From: an uncultured Actinomycetes bacterium
GTDB lineage: Bacteria; Actinomycetota; Actinomycetes; S36-B12; UBA5976
Length of the DNA stretch: 13,911 nucleotides
Assembly (NCBI GenBank): GCA_937896305.1
Contig: CALBND010000019.1
Location: forward strand, 1 to 13,911
Direction of reading: 5' to 3'
Shown: piece by piece, positions 1 to 6,725 of the stretch
Layout: each line of letters opens with the position of its first letter
Numbering within the stretch: the stretch's first letter is position 1
Notes under the pieces: model-generated
Databases searched by the model: none
Told to the model about the DNA's origin: nothing
The model's input: only the letters and a program-made list of their open reading frames with translations
Made by a program: the position numbers and the translations under genes

Positions 1-153
1 CAAAGAGATTTCGGAATTCCAGAGAAATTCCTTACCCATGGCACCCGTGCCCAGGTGATGAGTGAAATTGGTTTAACTGCCCAAGATATTTCAAGGGAAG
101 TCATTGAATCCATGGCAAGACTTGATAGCTCATTGGACCAGACTCAACGATAA
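1..153 (+). CDS. dxs: 1-deoxy-D-xylulose-5-phosphate synthase, C-terminal end (partial)
   Basis: The first 50 codons of the window are open in frame 1 and end at TAA 151-153. The peptide contains THGTRAQVMSEIGLTAQDIS, which matches the C-terminal tail of DXS enzymes (HG-R-x-V/E-x-L-x-x-x-GLTAQDI). DXS condenses pyruvate and glyceraldehyde 3-phosphate using thiamine diphosphate, the first step of the MEP isoprenoid pathway. Only the end of the transketolase C-terminal domain is present; the catalytic domains lie upstream of the window. The next gene starts 60 nt downstream behind its own operator and promoter, so it is probably a separate unit. No clear terminator hairpin follows. Confidence 0.88.
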   Translation, partial: QRDFGIPEKFLTHGTRAQVMSEIGLTAQDISREVIESMARLDSSLDQTQR

Positions 154-165
154 AGACTAAATCCT

Positions 166-186
166 TATTGCAAATGATTTGCAATA
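166..186. promoter_or_regulatory. Nur-type (nickel uptake regulator) operator, perfect 21-bp palindrome
   Basis: Two 10-bp arms, each the exact reverse complement of the other, flank one central G at 176. The core reads TTGCAA-N5-TTGCAA. This equals the Nur-box consensus described for the Fur-family nickel regulator of Streptomyces (tTGCaa-N5-ttGCAA, from memory). Its right half covers the proposed -35 hexamer of the cbiM promoter, a good position for repression when nickel is sufficient. A wider 8-bp inverted pair, CCTTATTG at 163-170 and CAATAAGG at 191-198, is also present. The palindrome is seen directly; the regulator assignment is inferred from the consensus. Confidence 0.78.
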
Positions 187-207
187 GCGTCAATAAGGCA
201 TTAGTAT
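179..207 (+). promoter_or_regulatory. cbiMNQO promoter, probably giving a leaderless mRNA
   Basis: A -10 like hexamer TAGTAT (202-207) lies 17 bp after TTGCAA (179-184), which can serve as a weak -35. The hexamer ends 6 nt before ATG 214, so transcription would begin at or next to the start codon. No Shine-Dalgarno sequence is correctly spaced before ATG 214. The -35 overlaps the Nur-type palindrome. Confidence 0.55.
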
Positions 208-213
208 CGAAAT

Positions 214-891
214 ATGCACATTCCTGATGGGTTTATCGATCTTCCTACCTCTGGGATATTTGCAGCAGCCTCAGCTGCTGGCATAGCCCTTTCATTAAAG
301 GGGGCTAAGAAATCTCTAGATGAGAAAAGTGCTCCACTAGCTGGCCTAACTGCCACATTTATTTTTGCTGTACAAATGCTCAACTTCCCAGTTGCCGCCG
401 GAACAAGTGGGCATCTTTTAGGGGGAGCTTTGGCAGCTGTTTTAGTTGGACCTTATGCCGCAACCCTTGCTTTAAGTGTGGTGCTTTTGATGCAAAGTTT
501 CCTATTTGCAGATGGTGGATTAAGTGCGCTGGGATTAAATATTTTTAATATGGCATTTATTGGAGTCTGGGTTGGTTATGGATTCTTTTTACTCATTAGA
601 AAATTATTACCAAAAACGAAATCTTCAATCACAATTGCAGCAAGTATCGCTGGATTACTTTCGGTTCCAGCTGCAGCAACAGGGTTTGTCCTTCAATATG
701 CCATTGGAGGCACAGCAACATTTTCAGTTCAAACAGTGCTGGCAGCAATGGTAGGAACTCATGTTTTGATTGGTATCGGTGAAGCAATAATTACTGGTTT
801 AGCAGTGGGCGCAGTTATGGCTAGTCGCTCTGATTTAGTTTATGGATGGCGTGGAAATTCTTCTTTACTAGAAATTAGGAAGAGTATATGA
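214..891 (+). CDS. cbiM: ECF nickel/cobalt transporter, substrate-binding membrane component CbiM/NikM
   Basis: This 225-residue polytopic membrane protein is the S component that binds the metal ion in group I ECF transporters. It begins MHIPDGFID, the family's hallmark N-terminus. In NikM structures the metal is held by the N-terminal amine, His2 and a His at position 67. Here His2 is present and a His falls exactly at residue 67 (GTSGHLLGG), so the metal site looks intact. The motif also fixes the start, because any N-terminal extension would destroy the site. It is the first gene of a four-gene operon and overlaps the next gene by 4 nt (ATGA). The Nur-type operator upstream suggests nickel rather than cobalt as the physiological substrate, but sequence alone does not separate the two. 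Confidence 0.93.
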   Translation: MHIPDGFIDLPTSGIFAAASAAGIALSLKGAKKSLDEKSAPLAGLTATFIFAVQMLNFPVAAGTSGHLLGGALAAVLVGPYAATLALSVVLLMQSFLFADGGLSALGLNIFNMAFIGVWVGYGFFLLIRKLLPKTKSSITIAASIAGLLSVPAAATGFVLQYAIGGTATFSVQTVLAAMVGTHVLIGIGEAIITGLAVGAVMASRSDLVYGWRGNSSLLEIRKSI

Positions 892-1199
892 GTAAATCAA
901 GAAACTTTTTATTAGCCGGATTTATTGTTACTTTAGTTTTAGCTGGTTTTGGTTCTTATTATGCATCATCGTATCCAGATGGATTAGAAAAAGTTGCCTC
1001 AGATATTGGTTTCATTGAGACCGCTCAAGATCACACTAACGCCGATGGGGTTTTAGCAGATTACAGCTTCAAAGGAATTGATAACGCTAGATTCTCTGGT
1101 GGTTTAGCCGGGGTCATTGGTGTTTTTGCCACCGGAATTGCGGCAGGCGGATTGTTTATGTTAATTCGTCGTAAACCAAGTGGTGCGCAACATAAATAA
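888..1199 (+). CDS. cbiN: ECF nickel/cobalt transporter accessory subunit, CbiN/NikN type (PDGLE domain)
   Basis: This 103-residue protein has two predicted membrane segments, about residues 7-25 and 70-93, enclosing an extracytoplasmic stretch. That stretch opens with PDGLEKVA (30-37), the PDGLE motif of the small subunits that partner CbiM/NikM and are needed for metal loading. The ATG overlaps the cbiM stop codon as ATGA. A good Shine-Dalgarno sequence, AGGA at 877-880, lies 7 nt upstream, unlike the leaderless first gene. In many genomes this domain is fused to the C-terminus of CbiM; here it is a separate polypeptide. Its end overlaps the cbiQ start by about 20 nt. Confidence 0.85.
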   Translation: MSKSRNFLLAGFIVTLVLAGFGSYYASSYPDGLEKVASDIGFIETAQDHTNADGVLADYSFKGIDNARFSGGLAGVIGVFATGIAAGGLFMLIRRKPSGAQHK

Positions 1200-1998
1200 A
1201 ATTGAAATTTCTCACACTGAGCTAGGTCATCATCATGGCCATGATGTGGGAGAAAGACTTTACCTTCACAGACATTCCATAGTTCATTCCTTACCACCAC
1301 ATGTAAAAATTGTTGCAGCATTTATGTTTTTATTTGTTGTTATCTCAACTTCAATTACCCAATGGCAACTATTTATTTTTTATTTCAGTTTAATTCTATT
1401 AACATTGACTGTTGCAAAAATTCCAATAAAACTTGCAGCTACTAGATCTTTAATAGAAATACCTTTTGTTTTATTTGCTGTTTTAATGCCTTTTTTTGGT
1501 ACCGGTGAACAATTCTCGATTGGCCCAGTAGATCTTTATAGAGCAGGCTTATTGGCAGGTTTGTCAATTGTGGGCAAGGGAACAATTGGTGTTTTAATTG
1601 CCATTATTCTTTCCACTTCAACAACAGCTCGAGAAATCTTAAGAGGATTAGAGAAATTAAAACTTCCACAATTGATGGTGCAAATTGCTTCTTTCATGCT
1701 TCGATATGTAAATGTGGTAACAGATGAAATGGAAAGAATGAGAGTTGCCAGAGCATCTAGAGGATTTGAAGCAACTGGAATAAAACACTGGAAAATATTA
1801 GCAACAGCTGCGGCTGCCTTGTTTATTAGAAGTTATGAAAGAGGAGAAAGAGTTCATCTTGCGATGTTGTCTCGAGGCTATGATGGAGTATTGCCTCATG
1901 AAGAAGTGACTAAAGTTAGTGTAAAGATTTGGATAAAAGCTTTAACTTTGCCTTTCCTAGCCTTATTAGCCCATCTACTAATGATTGTGTGGAAATAA
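1180..1998 (+). CDS. cbiQ: ECF nickel/cobalt transporter, transmembrane coupling component CbiQ (EcfT)
   Basis: This is the T component that couples the ATPase to CbiM. The 272-residue protein has several hydrophobic segments and both cytoplasmic coupling motifs: ARASRG (190-195) and LSRG (230-233). The start is a GTG, either 1180 or 1183; no ATG occurs in frame until about residue 49, after conserved sequence. The start lies inside cbiN, so translation is probably coupled. The N-terminal cytoplasmic stretch is unusually rich in histidine, with HHHGHD at 17-22 and HRH at 30-32, which could bind the transported metal. The family assignment is firm; the role of the His-rich stretch is speculative. 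Confidence 0.9.
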   Translation: MVRNINKIEISHTELGHHHGHDVGERLYLHRHSIVHSLPPHVKIVAAFMFLFVVISTSITQWQLFIFYFSLILLTLTVAKIPIKLAATRSLIEIPFVLFAVLMPFFGTGEQFSIGPVDLYRAGLLAGLSIVGKGTIGVLIAIILSTSTTAREILRGLEKLKLPQLMVQIASFMLRYVNVVTDEMERMRVARASRGFEATGIKHWKILATAAAALFIRSYERGERVHLAMLSRGYDGVLPHEEVTKVSVKIWIKALTLPFLALLAHLLMIVWK

Positions 1999-1999
1999 A

Positions 2000-2743
2000 T
2001 TGTTAGAACCAAGTTTAAAAATAGAAGAGTTAGCTTTTGCCTATCCAGATGGAAACCAAGCACTATTTGGCGTCAATTTAGTTATTAACAAAGGTGAACG
2101 AGTGGCATTGCTTGGACCAAATGGGGCAGGTAAAACAACTCTGGTGATGCATTTAAATGGAATTCATGAGACCACTCATGGCAAGATTTTTGTTTCTGGT
2201 CAACTAGTAGATGCCCAAGATAAAGAAGGTTTAAAAAAGATTAGAAGCCAAGTTGGAATTGTTTTTCAAGATCCAGATGATCAATTATTTATGCCCACAG
2301 TGGGAGAAGATGTTGCCTTTGGTCCATACAACATGGGTTTGCGTGGAGCAGAATTAGAAAAAGTTGTTACTAAAGCCTTGGCATTAGTGGGAATGAGTGA
2401 ATACAAAGATAGACCTCCACATCATTTGTCTTTTGGACAAAGAAGAAGAGTAGCTGTGGCAACGGTGTTAGCTATGAAACCTGAAATATTAGTACTTGAT
2501 GAACCTTCTTCTAATCTTGATCCAGCTAGCAGAAGAGAACTAGCAGATATTTTAAGAAGTCTTGATGTCACAGTTGTGATGGTTACCCATGACATGCCTT
2601 ATGCATACGAATTATGTGAAAGGGCTGTTATTTTGAGTCAAGGAATAATTGTGGCTGATGATAAAACCAAAAATGTTTTAACCAATGAAAAACTTTTGAA
2701 GGATAATAGATTAGAGCTGCCAGTCGGCTTTTCTATAAATTAG
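2000..2743 (+). CDS. cbiO: ECF nickel/cobalt transporter, ATP-binding component CbiO (EcfA)
   Basis: This ABC ATPase powers the importer. With a start at 2000 it is 247 residues. It has Walker A GPNGAGKT (39-46), Q-loop Gln90 in VFQDPDDQLF, signature LSFGQ (143-147), Walker B LVLDEP (164-169) and switch His197 in VTHD. The start is uncertain. TTG 2000 lies 1 nt after the cbiQ stop with GGA at 1991-1993 upstream, and gives the usual N-terminus (LKIEELAFAYPDG). TTG 1985, overlapping cbiQ, would add five residues. Only one ATPase gene is present, so it probably acts as a homodimer, as is usual for CbiO. The stop codon overlaps that of the convergent iron permease gene by 2 nt. Confidence 0.92.
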   Translation: MLEPSLKIEELAFAYPDGNQALFGVNLVINKGERVALLGPNGAGKTTLVMHLNGIHETTHGKIFVSGQLVDAQDKEGLKKIRSQVGIVFQDPDDQLFMPTVGEDVAFGPYNMGLRGAELEKVVTKALALVGMSEYKDRPPHHLSFGQRRRVAVATVLAMKPEILVLDEPSSNLDPASRRELADILRSLDVTVVMVTHDMPYAYELCERAVILSQGIIVADDKTKNVLTNEKLLKDNRLELPVGFSIN

Positions 2744-3570
2744 ACTTCAGTTTTTACTAACTTTTTCTCAGTTTTTCTTGAAGGTTTCAAAAACAGAGTT
2801 CCCACAACCAAAATATATGTTGCATAGGAAATAAATTCCACAACACTCATGGAAGTTCTTAAGCTAAATAAACCTTTGAAGAGGGTAGCCACAAAACCAG
2901 TTTCACTGATGGTGTTGGAGAAATCATAAAATAGGTTATCTTCACCAGGAAGCCAACCTAATTCTTGGAATTCGTGGATGCCATAAGTTAAAACACCTGC
3001 TGCAACAATCATTAGAAGTATTCCTGTGGTTTTGAAGAAAACTGAGAGATTTAATTTCAGTGCTCCACGATAAATTAAATAACCTAAAAATATTGACATC
3101 GCAATTCCAGTTAAGCCACCTACAATTGTTGGCATGCTGCCTGAGTTTTGGGATGCGGCCCATAAGAAGATAGAGGTTTCAACACCTTCTCTGGCAACAG
3201 CTGCAAAAGATAAAATTATTAATCCAGTTGCTCCACCACCTATTAGAGCACTATCAACTTTTCCTCTTAATTCTTTAGCTAAACCTCTGGAGGCTGTTCT
3301 CATCCAAAAAATCATTCCAGTTACAAATCCAACGGCGATAAAGCTCATTACTCCTGCAAAGAATTTTGCGGCAAAATCTGATAAAGATTCAGAAGTTAAA
3401 CCAACAGCGATGGCTACGGCGATGGAGAAGGCGATTGCGGAATAAACCCCAATCCAAATATTTTTCGTTCTACTTTTTAGATCAATTTTGACCAGGTAGG
3501 CAACCAATATGCCCACGATCAAGGAGGCTTCTAAGCCTTCACGAAGTCCAATTAATAAGCCTGCAAGCAC
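2740..3570 (-). CDS. efeU: High-affinity iron permease, FTR1/EfeU family
   Basis: This 276-residue multi-pass membrane protein has the two REXXE iron-binding motifs of FTR1/EfeU: REGLE at 10-14 and REGVE at 127-131, both intact and placed in hydrophobic segments as in the family. These proteins take up ferric or ferrous iron across the cytoplasmic membrane, often with EfeO and EfeB. Neither partner is seen here, so it may work alone or with genes elsewhere. The start is a GTG at 3568-3570 with AAGGA about 11 nt upstream. The short N-terminus MLAGLLIGLREGLEA fits the family. A DtxR/IdeR-like box overlaps its promoter, so iron-dependent repression is likely. It converges on cbiO with overlapping stop codons. 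Confidence 0.9.
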   Translation of the reverse strand: MLAGLLIGLREGLEASLIVGILVAYLVKIDLKSRTKNIWIGVYSAIAFSIAVAIAVGLTSESLSDFAAKFFAGVMSFIAVGFVTGMIFWMRTASRGLAKELRGKVDSALIGGGATGLIILSFAAVAREGVETSIFLWAASQNSGSMPTIVGGLTGIAMSIFLGYLIYRGALKLNLSVFFKTTGILLMIVAAGVLTYGIHEFQELGWLPGEDNLFYDFSNTISETGFVATLFKGLFSLRTSMSVVEFISYATYILVVGTLFLKPSRKTEKKLVKTEV

Positions 3571-3588
3571 GGTTTGGGGTTCCTTAAT

Positions 3589-3607
3589 CTAGGTATTACA
3601 AACCTAA
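3589..3607 (-). promoter_or_regulatory. DtxR/IdeR-type iron operator upstream of the FTR1 gene
   Basis: Read on the minus strand the site is TTAGGTTTGTAATACCTAG, with half sites TAGGT-N7-ACCTA. It matches 14 of 19 positions of the DtxR/IdeR consensus TWAGGTWAGSCTWACCTWA (from memory); all but one of the mismatches are central. It overlaps the proposed -10 of the permease promoter and also the stop codon of the upstream ribonuclease D gene. Placement directly before an iron permease gene makes iron-dependent repression the natural reading. Confidence 0.7.
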
Positions 3608-3629
3608 CCCATCTCCGGGAATTCGTCAA
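3601..3629 (-). promoter_or_regulatory. Promoter of the FTR1-like permease gene
   Basis: On the minus strand TTGACG (3624-3629) and TAGGTT (3601-3606) are separated by 17 bp and resemble -35 and -10 hexamers. Transcription would start near 3594, giving a leader of about 24 nt that contains the AAGGA ribosome-binding site. The promoter lies inside the end of the ribonuclease D gene, and its -10 is covered by the DtxR-like box. Confidence 0.5.
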
Positions 3630-4860
3630 CCTCAGGGTTATCTAATGCAGCCATCAGGATTGGGGCACAAACCTCGGCCTGCCAGAGTCGAGCAGATTTC
3701 TCAAGTAACCAATTATTGGTATCTGTTTGGGTATTGGTGGGTTTATCCCAGCACCAGCGCTTAATTGAGTCAGGGGCACAGAGATGTTCGACTGGAATAT
3801 TCATTTTTTCTGATAATTGATGCAATTCTTTTTTCACAAAAGCCAATCGTTTATAGGCTTCAGGATTTTTTTCCAACCAAGCCTTAGGAGCAGGTATAAC
3901 ATCGGTTAATTTTTCTCTAACTGGCCACAAGTCAGGGGAGAGAGCAAGAGCTATGTTTAATTGTTCAAACCAGATTGCTGAATCATTTTTAGCTGGTCGA
4001 TATTTTATTTCTGCTAAATTTTTTAATTCATTTTCTGATTTTGGTTTCTTAGCAGCAATGGCTACTATCGCTGCATCATTTAACACCCGACCAGGTGCAA
4101 TGTCTCTGACTGAAGCTATGTCATCTCGTTTAAGCCATAGTTGTCGAACGATTGCTGCTTCCACTCCACCTCTAACTTCATGCATTCCTGAGGTGCGACG
4201 CCACGGATCTTTTCTAGGTCCTGCAGGCTGCCAATTGCATAGGGCTTTAAATTCTTGGGTTGCTAAATCTAGTTTGTTACTTTCTTTTAATTTAGTTATC
4301 AAGATATTTCTTAATTGATGCATAAATTCCACATCTAGTGCTGCATAAATTAACCAATCATTGGGTAGAGGTCTTTTCGACCAGTCTGCTGCTGAATGTT
4401 CTTTATCAAGGGTTAAATGAAGTTCATCTTCTAACAATCCACCTAAACCAACATGGGGAAGAGACAATAAGCGGGCAGCTAATTCGGTGTCAAATATTTC
4501 ACTGGGTTTTACATCTAATTCATATAAACAAGGCAAATCTTGGGTCGCTGCATGCAAAATCCAAAAACTGTTATCTAATAAATCTTTTAAAGGTTGCAAG
4601 TTTTGAATAGTAATTGGATCAATTAAATAAATATCGGAGGTGGCAGAACAAATCTGTAACAGATAGGCGCGTTGTGAATATTTGAAACCTGAGGCTCTCT
4701 CAGCATCTATAGCAATTGGTAGTTCATGGGTTTTTAATAATTCACAAACTTCCTTTAAAGACTCATCGTCTTGAATTAAATGATAATTTCTATAAGGTTT
4801 GGTTATGTGGGTTAAGAAATCTGCTTCTTCGAGGGCGATTTCTTCTAAAGACTCTGACAT
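3604..4860 (-). CDS. rnd: Ribonuclease D-like 3'-5' exonuclease with HRDC domain
   Basis: This 418-residue protein has an N-terminal DEDDy exonuclease domain. The metal ligands are visible: Asp52 and Glu54 in IDAER, Asp108 in AATQDL, and the Y-x3-D pair Tyr172/Asp176 in YAALD. An HRDC domain follows (about residues 233-300). A C-terminal half of similar size is typical of the actinobacterial form. The family trims 3' ends of structured RNAs such as tRNA precursors. ATG 4860 has AGGA 4-5 nt upstream, and a TATTAG hexamer ends 6 nt before it, so it may be either co-transcribed with DUF3000 (64-nt gap) or separately started. It corresponds to the Rv2681-type gene of mycobacteria. Confidence 0.9.
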   Translation of the reverse strand: MSESLEEIALEEADFLTHITKPYRNYHLIQDDESLKEVCELLKTHELPIAIDAERASGFKYSQRAYLLQICSATSDIYLIDPITIQNLQPLKDLLDNSFWILHAATQDLPCLYELDVKPSEIFDTELAARLLSLPHVGLGGLLEDELHLTLDKEHSAADWSKRPLPNDWLIYAALDVEFMHQLRNILITKLKESNKLDLATQEFKALCNWQPAGPRKDPWRRTSGMHEVRGGVEAAIVRQLWLKRDDIASVRDIAPGRVLNDAAIVAIAAKKPKSENELKNLAEIKYRPAKNDSAIWFEQLNIALALSPDLWPVREKLTDVIPAPKAWLEKNPEAYKRLAFVKKELHQLSEKMNIPVEHLCAPDSIKRWCWDKPTNTQTDTNNWLLEKSARLWQAEVCAPILMAALDNPEVDEFPEMG

Positions 4861-4924
4861 AGTTTCCTAATACCAAGCATAAGGCTTATCTAAATACAAA
4901 TTTGTTGGAATGGGTAAAGAGAAG

Positions 4925-5476
4925 TTAGTGAGTTTTTTTAATACGAGTCATACCCGGAGGCAAAGGTTGTAATCCTGCAGCTTGACACAATAAATCGCCC
5001 CATGCGGCAACATGAAGTCCAATATTGCCATCCACAGTCCAAGAAGCTCTGATTTCAATAGTGCCATCTAGGGGATGGGGTTCTAGTTGTCCAAATGATT
5101 CTGATGAGGTCCGAGTTACAGTGCCAGATAACTCTTTGGCTTGGATTTTTCTGTCACTTAAACAATCAAGTAACCAAGTCCAACCAACTTGGGTTAATAA
5201 AGGATCACTTGCTAAATCTGGTTCCACGCGGGCTTTGGCAAAGGTAACTAAACGGGTGGTGCCATTCCAGGCTTCCACACCTTTTGGATCAAAAAGTAAA
5301 ACTAGACGACCATTACTTAAATCATCTTCGCCTTCTAAAACTTCTGCAGCTATGGCTAGGGCGTGAGGAGCAAGCCTTAAAGGAGCAGGTACTTCTTCGG
5401 TGGTGATTTCAGGACGAAATGAAGCATTGCGAATTTCGTTGACAAGATTGTCAAAGGTGGGATTTTGATCTTTCAT
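4925..5476 (-). CDS. DUF3000 family protein (actinobacterial, function unknown)
   Basis: This 183-residue soluble protein has no signal peptide or membrane segment. It shows recognisable DUF3000 landmarks: EEVPAPLRLAPHALAIAAEV (27-46), GRLVLLFDPKGVEAWNG (56-72), DPLLTQVGWTWL (91-102) and IEIRASW (140-146). The family is confined, as far as I recall, to Actinobacteria and lies next to an HRDC-type ribonuclease D gene (Rv2680-Rv2681 in M. tuberculosis), as here. No biochemical role is known to me. The start at ATG 5476 is supported by a TATAGT hexamer ending 7 nt upstream. It is probably the first gene of a DUF3000-rnd unit. Confidence 0.85.
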   Translation of the reverse strand: MKDQNPTFDNLVNEIRNASFRPEITTEEVPAPLRLAPHALAIAAEVLEGEDDLSNGRLVLLFDPKGVEAWNGTTRLVTFAKARVEPDLASDPLLTQVGWTWLLDCLSDRKIQAKELSGTVTRTSSESFGQLEPHPLDGTIEIRASWTVDGNIGLHVAAWGDLLCQAAGLQPLPPGMTRIKKTH

Positions 5477-5483
5477 TAATCGA

Positions 5484-5489
5484 ACTATA
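5484..5489 (-). promoter_or_regulatory. -10 element of the DUF3000 gene (leaderless type)
   Basis: TATAGT on the minus strand ends 7 nt before ATG 5476. No clear -35 or Shine-Dalgarno sequence is seen, which fits a leaderless transcript. Confidence 0.5.
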
Positions 5490-5586
5490 GGTGTTACTGG
5501 AGTGACAGATGGGATGCAACGCCGTAGGGATTTGCCAGGACTTTTCTCAAACTACTTATCACCGTTTGGCTGTTTCTTGCTGAGAC

Positions 5587-5592
5587 TAAGGT
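5587..5592 (+). promoter_or_regulatory. -10 element of the TspO/MBR-like gene (leaderless type)
   Basis: TAAGGT ends 6 nt before ATG 5599. TTTGGC at 5565-5570 is a possible weak -35 with a 16-bp spacer. The AAGG within the hexamer sits about 7 nt before the ATG and could alternatively act as a ribosome-binding site, so this case is ambiguous. Confidence 0.4.
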
Positions 5593-5598
5593 AAAAAT

Positions 5599-6282
5599 AT
5601 GTTCAAAAGGTTGTTAAATGTAGCTTTCATCTTTGCAGGTATCGGTTCTGGTTTGATCGGAGATTATCCATCAATCACCCCAAGTAATTCAAAGCTCTTG
5701 CCCCCAGCTTTTGCTTTTAGTATTTGGTCAATTATCTATTTAACAGGAATATTTTTGGCTTACAAATTAATACGAAATCAAATTTCGGTAACTGGTCCTG
5801 GAATAACTTTGATCTCGATAGGATATTTTCTTTCTGGGTTTTGGATTCGATTTGATGGTCACCCAAATATTGTTTCAGTCCTGGCTATCTCAAATCTAGT
5901 TTTAACAATTGTGGCAATCTATATATTAAGAAAAACCCAAATTTCAAAAACGTTACTTAATTTTCTATCAGCATTCTCCTCCTGGCTGGCTATTGCTGCC
6001 TCACTTGTGATAGCTGATGCTTTAAAGATTTCTACAGCAAGCAATATCTCAACTGCAATCTATTTGGCATTAGCACTTTCTATTACTTTCACTATTTACT
6101 TGTTCCTTATTCCACTTTATGGATATCTGGGCACTATTTCCTGGGCATCTTTTAGTATTCTATTTGCCAAAGATTCTTCTGGGCTACCTATTTTTATTGT
6201 GGCTGGGGTTGCTTTCTTAATATCGCTCTTACTTTTTTTGCAAAAAATTCGAGACCAAAAGTTAACTAAATCCGGCTTATAG
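5599..6282 (+). CDS. Multi-pass membrane protein, TspO/MBR-like (tryptophan-rich sensory protein family)
   Basis: This 227-residue protein is almost entirely hydrophobic, with about six or seven predicted membrane segments and short charged ends. The segment PPAFAFSIWSIIYLTG (35-50) resembles the Pro-Pro...Phe-x-IW-x-x-IYL signature of the larger TspO/MBR-related 'tryptophan-rich sensory protein' proteins. True TspO proteins are about 160 residues with five helices and bind porphyrins. This protein is longer and has few tryptophans, so ligand and role are open. It is AT-rich and stands alone between the divergent DUF3000 gene and the NTF2-like gene. Its stop codon lies inside the first copy of an imperfect direct repeat. 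Confidence 0.6.
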   Translation: MFKRLLNVAFIFAGIGSGLIGDYPSITPSNSKLLPPAFAFSIWSIIYLTGIFLAYKLIRNQISVTGPGITLISIGYFLSGFWIRFDGHPNIVSVLAISNLVLTIVAIYILRKTQISKTLLNFLSAFSSWLAIAASLVIADALKISTASNISTAIYLALALSITFTIYLFLIPLYGYLGTISWASFSILFAKDSSGLPIFIVAGVAFLISLLLFLQKIRDQKLTKSGL

Positions 6283-6298
6283 GGCGACTCTTCTTTTA
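6262..6298 (+). repeat. Imperfect direct repeat, copy 1 (upstream of NTF2-like gene)
   Basis: This stretch, beginning TTAACT and containing the core GCTTATAGGG-GA-TCTT (from 6275), recurs at 6718-6752. The 23-24 nt core differs by two substitutions (C/T) and one indel. Copy 1 includes the stop codon of the TspO-like gene and ends 28 nt before the NTF2-like ATG 6327. Confidence 0.75.
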
Positions 6299-6314
6299 CA
6301 TTTTAATGGTGAGG

Positions 6315-6320
6315 TATAAT
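6315..6320 (+). promoter_or_regulatory. Consensus -10 element of the NTF2-like gene (leaderless type)
   Basis: A perfect TATAAT ends 6 nt before ATG 6327. This places the transcription start at the ATG itself and makes an upstream in-frame ATG at 6306 unusable, because it would lie in the promoter. Confidence 0.65.
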
Positions 6321-6326
6321 TGCCTC

Positions 6327-6725
6327 ATGGCTGATTACACGAACGTCGATATTAAAGACCCAGCAATTATCGATCTCTTAGATAATTACTTTGAAGTGCT
6401 CCATTTCCAAAATATGGATCTTTTTGACAAGGTTTTCCATAGGGAATGTGTTCTATATTCAGCTCAAGGTGGTGATCTTTCAATCCGGCCATATGCTCAA
6501 TATCGGGAGGCAGTTGCAGGGCGCAAATCTCCTGCAGATTCTGGCAATGCTCGGCGCGACAAGGTCCTCATGTTTGACCAAATCTCACCAACTCTTGCAT
6601 TGGTCAAGCCGGAATTAGAGATGTTTGGCGGCGTAATGCAGGATTATCTCAATCTTGTTTTTTTAGATGGCCAGTGGTGGGTTATGGCAAAGATGTGGGA
6701 GAAGGTTGCTGACTCCATTAACTGA
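6327..6725 (+). CDS. NTF2-like small protein (putative lumazine-binding-like family)
   Basis: This 132-residue soluble protein has the NTF2-like cone-fold pattern. N-terminal helices (DPAIIDLLDNYFEVLHFQNM) are followed by FDKVFHRECVLYSAQGGD, a helix with RPYAQYREAV, and C-terminal strands ending DYLNLVFLDGQWWVMAKMW. It resembles the PF12893-type 'putative lumazine-binding' subgroup of SnoaL/NTF2 proteins, whose members have varied or unknown functions. The name is historical and does not establish lumazine binding. The start at 6327 is chosen from the TATAAT hexamer 6 nt upstream. The gene lies between two copies of a 35-37 bp imperfect direct repeat and uses more GC-rich codons than the TspO-like gene before it, so it may have been inserted. 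Confidence 0.75.
   Translation: MADYTNVDIKDPAIIDLLDNYFEVLHFQNMDLFDKVFHRECVLYSAQGGDLSIRPYAQYREAVAGRKSPADSGNARRDKVLMFDQISPTLALVKPELEMFGGVMQDYLNLVFLDGQWWVMAKMWEKVADSIN

Noticed and set aside
154..213. Possible cobalamin riboswitch before cbiM
   Set aside because: The gap is only 60 nt and is filled by the operator and promoter. A B12 riboswitch needs far more sequence.
1231..1246. Perfect 16-bp palindrome CATCATGGCCATGATG within cbiQ
   Set aside because: It falls in the histidine codon run (CAT) of the coding sequence. Repeated CAT/ATG codons explain it better than an operator in mid-gene.
3134..3445. Plus-strand open frame across the iron permease gene
   Set aside because: It is antisense to a clear FTR1 gene. 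It has no family features and no start signals, and its composition mirrors the membrane-protein codons.
5025..5366. Plus-strand open frame across the DUF3000 gene
   Set aside because: It is a shadow of the conserved minus-strand gene; the translation shows no recognisable domain.
6306..6326. Alternative upstream ATG for the NTF2-like gene
   Set aside because: The seven extra codons would run through a perfect TATAAT -10 element, and the family-like N-terminus begins at 6327.
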